DNA from: Marsupella aquatica | Taxonomy: Eukaryota > Marchantiophyta | NCBI GenBank assembly: GCA_973895155.1 | Contig: OZ316895.1 | Span: 4,030,001 to 4,094,000, forward strand | DNA length: 64,000 bases | Direction: 5' to 3' | Shown: in pieces, positions 54,412-64,000 of the stretch | Position numbering within the stretch: the first letter of the stretch is position 1 | Layout: the number at the start of each line of letters is the position of its first letter | Notes under the pieces: model-generated | What the model saw: only the letters and a program-made list of their open reading frames with translations | What the model was told of the DNA's origin: nothing | The model's database searches: none | Made by a program: the position numbers and the translations under genes

Positions 54412-55715
54412 TGCTCAGTATAAGACATTGACTAAAATCACAAAGATGACAGGGAGAGCCACTTGTGAGAAAGTGTCCAACAATAGTCACACCCCTTGAT
54501 GTATTGAGACTCGGTCTTGTTCGGCTTGGTGTCATCTCCACTTCTGGGAGGTGATTAGACAGGATGGATGTGGTGCCTCGCCTGCTTACAGTTGGCTTAC
54601 ATGCTTACAGTCGGCTTACAATCCAAATGCATGCCTCACTGTGCAAGTATGTACAACAACAATCATATGATACATGGTATTAGCAATTTCCAAAAACCAT
54701 GCATTGTTGCCACTCAGTTCTTTTAAGGTTTTCCTCGAAAGGCATGCATTCCAATCTAATGCATGCCCAGCCTATCTAGAGATAGATTATCCAGTAAAAT
54801 CCATTGGATTGAGACATACGAGGAATCGGAAACACATATAAAGGAAGGTCACGGTGTAAAGTTAGTTGCTGATGAATTGAATGAGACCGTGTAAGTAGAG
54901 CTAAGACTTCAGTGGCAAGTAAAAAACAATTGTCCATGATGTCACCAGCCAACCCCCTAGCCTTGATCCCCATCCCTTTTGATGAAGGGCAAGAATGTTC
55001 CTAACTACTAGAGTTTGCAGACTTGACTGTCCATGAATCTATGAGTAAGAGTTACACCTAACTGCCAGATTACTTTGTAATATCAAGAACTGCTTTCCGG
55101 CAGTTGGTGAAGGTATAATGTAAGGATCGCAAGCATCAGTGATTTGATGCTGGACCAACTGAAGGGCAAAATCATCAGGACTTAATTGAATTAACAAACA
55201 AGATTGAATGAAATTTTAAATTTTAAAAAATCTGTTTGAATGTATACAAAAAATAATAATAAATAATTAAAACAAAGCACAAAATACTCCCTATGCTCGA
55301 CCATGCTTAGACTCGCTGATGCAATGGCAACTGTCACCCATTTTTGTGTCCCTGTGCTCTAACCTTTGATAACAACAATGACCAATATGATAACATTCTC
55401 TAGAATAACAACAACCGGGCCAAAATGAGGAGACTTGCACACCCACAAAGTATGATAACAATCGCCAACAGTCTGTTAAATGAAGCAATGCTGATGTCTT
55501 CTATTATGACATCTTTTATGCAACTGTCTTTCAAGCAATGACACCCTAAACACAAATGCATACATATTTGTGGAACCTATTATGCATCAATATCCATTAT
55601 TTACAGTCAATTAGTTTTTCAAAAACATGTCTCATGCACAATTTTTTTCTTGTTTTTTGGAATGGGTATGTTTATGAATTTGAAGCCCTTCTGGACCCAC
55701 AAGGTTGGTATTCAA
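54412..55715. other. Non-coding region
   Basis: No gene or ordered repeat recognised. Confidence 0.4.
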
Positions 55716-56085
55716 AACCCCCATAAACCATATTTCCCAAAATTTGAGTTTAATTGTAGGGATTTCTTATTCATAAATATATTTATGTTCTGGGGAACCG
55801 AAGACTCCTCCTCCTAGAACGTTTGACAGCAGTCCTGTTGTTACACAAAAACAGACTACCTGCCGACCGACTGGAAGTCCCTCGTCCCCGAAGGAGGCTT
55901 GCGCAACCCCCATACCCCACATTTCTCAAAATCTGATTTTAATCATAATAACTTCATATTCAGAAATATATTTATGTTTTGGGGAACTAAAGACTCCTCT
56001 TCCCAGAACCTTATACAGTCCCGTTGTTACACAAAACGAACCACATGCCGACTGGAAGTCCCTCGTCCCCGAAGGAGGCTTGCGC
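55716..56085. repeat. Tandem duplication of about 185 bp
   Basis: Copies start at 55716 and 55905. They share ATATATTTATGTT(C/T)TGGGGAA, AGACTCCTC, CCTGTTGTTACACAAAA or its variant, and GACTGGAAGTCCCTCGTCCC then GAAGGAGGCTTGCGC. The second copy is about 181 bp. Confidence 0.92.
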
Positions 56086-56599
56086 GCCGTGGGGGAAAGA
56101 TGCCATGCAGAAAGAAATAGGCCCCTTGTCCTTTTGGAGCTCACCAGAACCAAGGTGAACGGGACGCGGCGCAGTGCCACCTCACCAGCACCTCCCCTGC
56201 CCGTACCGAAGAGTACTGACTACAGTGTAAAGTAGCGCATCAATGCCACTCAGTACCGTATTTACTGCACTAATACCGAGCTGTACAGACCCTAGTGGAC
56301 TCATCATATACTGTATCCGTATCCTTAGCCGTATCCTGGCTGCTCTCTAATAACTGACTTGGACAAGTTAACCCGCACTCTCACTCCATCGCTCTGTCGG
56401 TCTCTTTGTCTTTCGGTCGCGTTGTCTTTCGGTCTGTCGGGCTGTGGATGCCCCTTTCTTCCGTCGCCGTCGACTGACGTCGTCTAGTATTTATTATTAA
56501 ATCAAGACAAGATGAGAGGATTTATGAGGCAAACAAAAAACATAAGAAAAATAAGGAGAATAGTGCTCACAAATGTGGGTACATCATTACATATGAGTG

Positions 56600-56790
56600 G
56601 CATTATAGCATTTATAGCATATATAACAGTGTCGGAGAACAAAAATGCCCAACCGGGAGACCCGGGGTCCCAAAGGCAAAGCAACCCAGTAAAGAGAAAA
56701 GGGAAGAAAAAAAAACAAGAGAAGACCAAAGAGGCCCAACAAAGCGAGGAGTCCTCCATGACCAAAATGGAACGACGAACCAAAGATGCG
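56600..56790 (-). repeat. Dispersed repeat related to 44268-44495
   Basis: It shares ordered words with the other copy: GGCAAAGCAACCCAGTAAAG, GACCAAAGAGGCCCAAC, GAGGAGTCCTCCAT. On the minus strand it is T/C-rich with TTACTGGGTTGCTTTGCC, suggesting a retroposon 3' end. Confidence 0.6.
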
Positions 56791-58079
56791 ATATATGAAT
56801 GGCACTTTTCCAATGGCCATCTGTTGCACGGTTCTCGATATGGCTCTGTCATTGTTGCAACCATGTTGCGGTTATCACTGTGGCTGAGTTAGCGTTGCGG
56901 CGGTGTCGTGGTTGTTAAAGTCAACTGTCATTTCAGTTGGGTTGCTTGTGTGTCTGGGTGTTTGCTGGGGTTGTCTTGCGGTTAAAGGGTTATTTCTAAG
57001 AAATTAGCCCAATGCCCATGCATTGCAGGGTATCATCGAGTGGAATTGTCTTGGTTGTTTGCAGAGGCTTAGTTACTTGAGCCCTGGACATTTCCTGTTG
57101 GAGCTCAGCAGTCTTTATTACTTCCTTCTACTTGGCCAAGTGTCATCATTGAGGATGTGGTGTTGTTGCAGAAGTTGTCAAGTGAAAGGGCGATCCAAGA
57201 AGAACTAAAAAAAAGTGTTAGATGGTGGAACTGTCTTTGTTGTGGAAGTGTAGTCAAGCTGAAGTGTTGTCCTTAGAAAACATGTACTTCCAGAAAACTT
57301 TTCTGTGCAGAAATGTAGCTGCACAATAGTGGTGTTGTGAATGATGTACAGGATACAGACAGAGGAAGATTGCAAGCAGAAATAAGGAATAGAATGAAAA
57401 GGGTAAGGAGAGTTGTAGTAAGAGATCCAGCTTAAGCCAGGGTGCTTGGAAATGCATTTAATAACTCTGCCGCAACTTGCTCCCTTTCCCTTTGCAACAT
57501 GTTTGCTTGTTTAATTGTAAGTTCGGATTACATTGACTCTCCCAGATGAAACGTGTCGAGCATGGGGCAACCAGAACCGAGAAGGAGATCCATGTCTCAA
57601 GTGTTGGGTTGGAGAGCCCCCCAAATTTGCACATATTCATCCACACATTCGAGGCATGGGACAGTCAAAATTTCTCCAGTTTGATTCGTTGACACTTGAG
57701 AGGGGAGATGCGCTTTCCCCCACATAAATGTTTTTTTCTTTAGGAAAAGTTCATTTCACCCGGATGTCATTTCCAAATCATTTCCAAATCACTTCAGGTA
57801 ATTTAGGAAAAAACCTGTTGGTGTCATGAGTGCCACGCCTTCAGTATCCTTTGTGAGTGATCTGCAGTTCTGCACTCGAGTGCACACTTTCGTTGCATGT
57901 ATTTGTACAACCAGGATCTATTCTATGTAATATCATCCTCTGATAAAGTAGTTGGTTAGGGGATGAGCCTTGGGGCCCTCAATTTATCATTGTCCCCTTT
58001 GCTTGCATATGTATATTATTTCCAGTGCCTGTGAAAACATTGCCCAATCATGGGTTGAAAGGTTGAACTTCAATGATAT

Positions 58080-58096
58080 CCCCCCCCCCCCCCCCC
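58080..58096. repeat. Poly(C) tract, 17 bp
   Basis: C-run on the plus strand (G-run on the minus strand) between GATAT and GCAAG. Confidence 0.9.
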
Positions 58097-59387
58097 GCAA
58101 GTTGGCCGATTTCCTTTCCACTTTACAAAAAGAAGGGTGTGCAGAAATGACCCCAGAAATTAACAGAGATGGGGCTCCCAATTTAGAGACAGAACTGCAG
58201 ATCTTATGGGTAGTTTTGCTTTCTGCATGACAAATCTCAAGTGCATTCAAAAAGTCACAAAATCACAACAAATATTATGGCATTACTAGTGGTGAAGGAA
58301 AGGGCCACCCAGAGAGAAAGTACGAGCCATTTCTTGCAGCTTAGAACTTGTCTTTCAAAATTTGTATCATAATTCCTGATTGAAGTTTACCTTTCATGAG
58401 TAAAGTGAATCCATATGACCCAGTTTATCAGGTGACAAATAAATTTGATAATGAGACAATGCATGTGAAGAGGGACTTACATGAGGAGTCTGGCACAGAT
58501 GAGCCGTTCTTGTGCATACACACAGATATCTAGGTTAATGACCATAGTTGTAGGTAGAAATCTGGTTGCTGCTTTCCTGAGGTAATTTGATGGTAGGGCT
58601 TGTGAAGGGATTGCCAAGCCTACTCTTTCATACTCACCATTGCTATAAGCATTTTGCATGTAGTCATCATTCCAATACTCAAAAAAGTTTCTTTTCAAAT
58701 TAATGGACCTTGCCCATGATTATAGATTTCTCAAGTTCTCATACCTGAAACTTGCTTAGCTATATTGGATCTTTGGGATAATTTAAGCCACACTGATTCA
58801 TTACAAGTATAGGAAGGCCATCCTTGCCTGTTGCGGGATGTGGGCAGGGAGGCAGTGACATTGTGGAATTGCCTCACAGAACCAACAACCTAGATTGCCT
58901 AATTGTGGTATTGATTTATGCTCCCACTTCTCTCCCACCAAGATAAGTAATGTCATCAGATATTAGTCAAGTCCATCACTGAACCTGATATCAGTTGCCA
59001 GGTCATCTCAGAAAGACAATCTAGATGTGATAGAAGAACAGAGCAAAATATTAACAATACAAATTTCATGTTCAAAATTTGAGATAAAAGTGGGCCCATC
59101 TTTGAGTTTCGGCAAGGCTCTATCTCAGCTGCACAGCTGAGATTCACAAAAAGTTTGAACAAAATGACTGATAACTGATGAAATTGGTTACCCCCTCCCA
59201 TCCTTATCTTTCTCACAAGCTGATCATGGGATAACACCATGGTACGCTGAGCTTAAAATCACAAGGAACCAATACCTTAGACTGTATACTTCGGGAAACA
59301 AGTTCTTGATTGCCTCCCACACTCGCTCCCTCACTACTTTCAATCCCGCTTTCAGTGGAATAACATCACTGCACCCTAAGCTAGAAT
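58097..59387. other. Non-coding region
   Basis: No recognisable gene. The open frames are short. Confidence 0.4.
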
Positions 59388-59397
59388 CCCCAATTTG
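59388..59397. repeat. SINE target site duplication, tail side
   Basis: CCCCAATTTG, identical to 59516-59525, directly after the A-rich end of the SINE. Confidence 0.85.
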
Positions 59398-59515
59398 CTT
59401 TTTTGCTTTTTTTTAAATTAACCCCGCAGAAAGGGAAGAGTCAGTCACAATAGTTGAACCCAAAACTTATCAGTCTCTACTCAAGTGAGCTACCACAAAG
59501 TCATGCCTCTCTGGG
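59398..59515 (-). mobile_element. tRNA-derived SINE with 10-bp target duplication
   Basis: The 118-bp unit on the minus strand has GGTAGCTCACTTGAGTAGAG (A-box-like), then TTTTGGGTTCAACTATTG (B box). It ends in an A-rich tail (TTAATTTAAAAAAAAGC, then AAAAAAG). It is flanked on both sides by CCCCAATTTG (plus strand), at 59388-59397 and 59516-59525. Promoter boxes, tail and duplication together make a complete, RNA polymerase III-type SINE. Confidence 0.85.
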
Positions 59516-59525
59516 CCCCAATTTG
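59516..59525. repeat. SINE target site duplication, head side
   Basis: CCCCAATTTG, identical to 59388-59397, directly before the 5' end of the SINE on the minus strand. Confidence 0.85.
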
Positions 59526-59765
59526 TTTTTTAATATGTTGAATTATATTCGGAAATCCTGCCCAAGAATTTCAGCAGTCGACTGGAAATTCTGCATGTTT
59601 GCCCTGCTGGTTAGTTTTGTATTGAATGACAACAGATTTAATGGCAAAATTAACGTGTGAGATACAGCACAGTGAGAGGTTAGTTTCCGGGTTTAGATAC
59701 AAGTAGAAGTTTGGCATGTCACTCTTCTCCAGTGACAATTGTAGTGGTCTTTTGATTCCATTTAT

Positions 59766-59773
<8 letters not shown>

Positions 59774-59805
<32 letters not shown>
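59774..59805. repeat. (GT)n microsatellite
   Basis: Sixteen uninterrupted GT dinucleotides. Confidence 0.95.
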
Positions 59806-59806
<1 letters not shown>

Positions 59807-59809
59807 CAA

Positions 59810-62800
59810 TGGGCACAACCTGGTAACTATTGAATATAGTATTGACCTTCACTGTCTATGGCCGTTGGACCACCTTGACATTGGGCGTGGCATTATATTT
59901 TCTGCCAGCTTTTAGAAATACTTCTAGAAGAACAAATGTCGGATTAATTCAGTCTGAAGCCATGTTGCGCATACATATGCCAATGGATATGAGCAGGTAA
60001 ATTTGTTTATTCCATGTCCAGATGTTTGATATGGGCTAAGTGAACCACATAGGCAAACTTGAGGTTTTACAACATTCAGTCCAAATCACTAAAACCATCC
60101 TACTCACTGATGTATTCCAATTGAAGGTTCATGCATCATATCCTCAGTCGTATCATCGGCCAAATTCTCAGGGGTGAATATATGTACCATACTTTTCTTG
60201 AATATATTATATCTAATAAACACATATTTATTGGCCTAAGAAAATACTTTCCAAGAACCTCTAGTTGCCCATGTCTTCAATGGGTTTTTACATTTGTTTG
60301 GAAGATATTTCAGGATGTTTTCAGGTCCTGTGGTCACAGATTATTCCAGCTCATCTTGATGATTCAATCACCAAAGTAGACAACTTAACCAAAAGTCTTG
60401 ATCGTGGGTTTCCCCTTAACATTAGTTCGTGGACCCCGGGTTGGAACTATAGTGACAACCTTTTTGGAACAATACTGTTATATACAGAAATTACTCATTG
60501 TTTAAAAATGGCCCTGGCAAAGGTTTGCTACAAAAAGTTTGTCATAACACATGCACAAAGCTCATTATTTACACTCACAGTCAGTGTTTTCTCATCTTTT
60601 ATGGGGTCCAATGATGATCCTTTTTTTCAGTGACTTATAATGCTGTCAGTAACTAGCAAAAAAACAGTGCTCATGGATCCTTTGCCTCTTATATAGCAAT
60701 CACTCATGATCCATTCAAGTCAGTCACCCTCTATTAATTCTGTGTGGATAGAAATGAATCCTCCAAACCATTTATGTCAATCAGCAGCATTGTTTTTGGG
60801 CCCCCCACTATCACTCTGTTTTCCCTTTTTCTTTTTTCCTTTCTCTTTCATGTGATTGGTTTGATCAGGGTAGTTGGAGAGTTTGGAACATCCCTTTTTC
60901 TTCAAATTTTTCTAGTTGGTAGGTCCCCAAGTTAGGCAGCACCACAAATAATCTCAGCCCAAATGGACTTGAGATGTTAAAGACCTATCCTGATACTTTA
61001 TTGATGCAACCTAGGATGGTGACATATCCAGTAGTATAGAAGTAGTACCATGAAAACTCAAAAAGAACACCTGACTAATTTAAAGAACCATCACTTGAAT
61101 GTGCACACATATCACTACTTATTAACATCTGACCCTATCCGTCAAGCTCAGAAATTCAACGGCTTGTTTGTGCAATTTTAGTTTCTACCTTGTTGTTTGT
61201 TGTTATGTGCATTTTTTAAGGTTTTTTGGTCAGAGACAAAACACACTGTCGTGTCTGCATGTTGTTGCAAACAGAGATGTCCTTGTTTGTGACTGTGGAG
61301 CCAGTGGATTTGGAAGACAATTCTCATGAAGGTTGGTAATAAAATATTTTTTTCTTGACGAAGCACTTCTCACCCGAAAAGAAACTATGGCAGCAATTTC
61401 AGAAGAGAAATCCGATCACCCACAAGTATCTCTGAAAATTATCCTGCCTGAAAGGTTTTTTCAGAGCCTTCAGCACTCGACGCGCTGCTGACCCCTTTTT
61501 CCGTAGTTGTCACTCGTATAGAAATATAGAAACGATCCATGTAAGATCATTCGAGGTTAAACGAAAGGAAAGATGGATGAGATTATCATGGGATCCGAGG
61601 AGTCTCCTGATCGTTCAATGATTTGGAAGGCTGTTCATCGATGTCCAGCTTTTGCTGTACAAGGGAAACAACCCAGACAGCGAATATTTCTGGCAATCTG
61701 TGTTATGTGCTGGTTGACAGGGTCTTGCAACAGAGAGCGGTACCATGAGAGAATATTTATTTGTTTCCATGAATCGATTTAAACTTGATTTATGTCAGCT
61801 TCTTCAACCGATGTTCCCCAGATCACAGCTGAATCTCCCGTGCGACCTGGTCACATGGGAAGCATGCTTTTCCGTGTGCCCACAGCTATGGTGTTTATTC
61901 GCTTGCTAGACGCAAAGGTCCACGCGTGCTCTATTTCTGAAAGAATGGATTGCCCCGCCCCTGCCCGATTTGATCGATCATCTAACACCGTAGTTGGATG
62001 CCAAAACGAATCCATGCGTCAGATACACAATCTAGACCGACCTCCTAGCATCAGTGGGTCCACCGTCTTTTGATCAGAAGAGAGGCCCAGCTTTAGAAGC
62101 ATAAAGCAATGGAGTTCGAGGATGTGGACACTTTGTGGAAGGCCCTTTTCAGACTATGACTGCGGTAGACTGAGTTTCAATAGTTGGACTGAAGCCCACC
62201 ATCGTAACGCCCCGTAAAAGGCAATTAACTAAACTTAGCAGCGGCCCTGTTTAAGGCTTTAAGCTTTGTCTAGATTGAGTTTTATTGTATTGTTGCACTC
62301 AACCCCACCATCAGAACTCTTTCCAAAAAGGTGGCTAAATAATTATGCAGCGATTGTCAATCATGTGGTTGCCAATAATAACATTACGGGTTGGTTTGGT
62401 GGATTTTATGGGAAAGACAAAAATACAAATCCATCCCTGAAAAATTCTACCAATTTGGCAAGGTGTTGTTGTTGTTGGGGGGGGGGGGTGCTACGTTACT
62501 CATCAGTGGAAAACTAACGTGGTGCATTATTGCTAATCCCAGTAGTAGTTTTAGACAGGCATCTAAGACCCATGTACTAACTATGGGAACAAATTATCCG
62601 TGGGGACTCATGATGCTCCCAATAGAATGAAGTACAAGAAGTGAGAAAGAATAGTTTGGAAGAGGTTTTGCAGGATGTCGTAATGACAGTAGGTTGTCCT
62701 CCAGGTATCCTAAACTCTCGACAGCTTTTGAGGAAGACTAAGAGTCACTAAGCTGAAGGAATGATGCCAGTAAACATGATTCTTGAAAGGCTGTCCACAT

Positions 62801-64000
62801 GCGAGGTGCATGACTTTTGCAAGCTTGCACCCACGAGATCTCCTTTCACTATGTGAGCTCCTTCCAGAAGAGTTTTACAGTGATCATGAAGAACTACAGT
62901 AGTCGTCTACAAGGCACATCATTAGCCAAGCTGGGATGCGGGTGCAAAGAGTGTGTGTGAGAGGTATCCAATGCAAGGGGCGGCCGCGAGTGGGGCCGAT
63001 GATTGATTCAGATTGGTGCAGAGAGGTTTACGGGTGGGTAGCCAAATCGGTTGCACCCCGCAGAGAAACAGCCAACGGGGAAGCTTCATCTTCCGCAGGG
63101 GATCTATCTAGCTATCCATCTTCCCAAGACTGCCTTCTTCACACAACCTCTTGACCCCTCAGAGCCCTCGAGGGGTAAATATGTGTTTGTGTGTTTGCCT
63201 TGCTCGGTGCAATACATTGGATTCGTTTCGTTGGGTCGCATGATGGCAACCACACTATTATTGGATGGTTATTAGCAGTTCTCAGAGCTCCTCTAGTTGG
63301 CATGGTCAGCGGGCCCATGCAGCGTTCGATCTACTCAACCATAGCTCGATACTAACAGCACTTTGAGTGGAATGATTCATTCGCTCGAATCACAAAATCC
63401 CATACGCATTTCGTTGTTTGCAAACTGAGGCCAGGGTACGTAATTATGAGCCGATCGTTTGTCCCACTGATTGAATCTTCGAGACAATCATGGCTGTGAA
63501 GCTTTTCTGGTCTGTGTTCTCCCAGATTCAAGCAGGCGGGAACAGTTCCCTCGGGCTCATGCTTCCCCGAATTCGATTCGAGCATCTTCGATCAAAACGG
63601 TAAATTCAACGGGCTTTGGGTCCCCCGAGGCCAACAAAATCACTCGTGCTACCTTCAGGAATATCTGTGTGAACAAAGCTTGCAAGGCAAATGCCACCGC
63701 CCGTTGTCAACAAGCTGCTCTCGTTGACGGCCCCCACCTTCCAAGTGAGATGCGTCTAGATGATCGTCCCGAAGAGCCAAAGGTCAAACGGCTCGTTCTG
63801 GTCTTACACTCTTTCTCGACAGATTTTTCTGCCACGCTTCAAAGAGCAGGTCGGTTTGAAGTGTACAGGAGAGCCCAGAATCGAATGTTCGCAAACAAAC
63901 TGTGATCTGCTGGGCGATGCTAAACTGATTTTAAAGTTCGACGCCGCGCTTTACTGCGTTGTGGGTGAATGAGATGTCATCTCCATATTCGCTGCTTGCA
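59810..64000. other. Non-coding region to the window end
   Basis: The open frames, up to 144 codons at 63471-63905, carry no motif I recognise, start without a convincing ATG context, and lack spliceable partners. GC content rises slightly after 62900, which could mark the approach of a gene beyond the edge. Confidence 0.35.
62477..62488. repeat. Poly(G) tract, 12 bp
   Basis: G-run preceded by GTTGTTGTTGTT. Confidence 0.9.

Noticed and set aside
63471-63905. 144-codon open frame near the right edge
   Set aside because: No ATG start, no family motif and no spliceable partner exon. It is likely chance in a slightly GC-richer stretch.

Overview
The window is nuclear DNA of a land plant, dense in transposons. 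The evidence is plant-type transposons (CACTA, MULE, a Tork-like Copia whose primer site matches initiator-Met tRNA, an L1-like LINE with a zf-RVT module) and one ordinary plant gene, a three-exon F-box/Sel1/MYND-finger protein of the Arabidopsis At1g67340 type. I cannot place it below land plant. The long poly(G) tracts and the restriction-like-endonuclease LINE fragment hint at a lineage other than the best-studied angiosperms, but that is a guess.

Left third (1-20.1 kb): a decayed LINE (1 to about 2.15 kb) is followed by a structurally complete CACTA element (2954-12914, 16-bp terminal inverted repeats, TAG target duplication) and a structurally complete Copia element (13670-19570, 292-bp LTRs, CTGCT target duplication). 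The CACTA element holds a leftward TNP2-type transposase, a leftward SET-domain gene just upstream of it, and a rightward three-exon gene for a basic/acidic protein in the place of a TnpA-like accessory protein. Clusters of an ATCGGA/TCCGAT motif fill both subterminal regions. They also occur between the divergent genes and inside an intron of the rightward gene. All three CACTA genes carry a few single lesions, several of them next to homopolymers.

Middle (20-36 kb): a leftward MuDR/MULE transposase gene with short introns (22.1-24.7 kb), AT-rich DNA with local duplications, then the F-box/MYND gene (33863-30913, minus strand) with a microsatellite- and minisatellite-rich upstream region.

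Right half (36-64 kb): no host protein gene is recognisable. It contains a 5'-truncated LINE C-terminus with a restriction-like-endonuclease module (42.3-43.1 kb), three tRNA-derived SINE-like units (one with a clear 10-bp target duplication), many tandem duplications of 30-270 bp, palindromes, and several poly(G)/poly(C) runs of 12-19 bp. The most unusual item in the window is the CACTA transposon that carries a SET-domain (protein lysine methyltransferase-like) gene.
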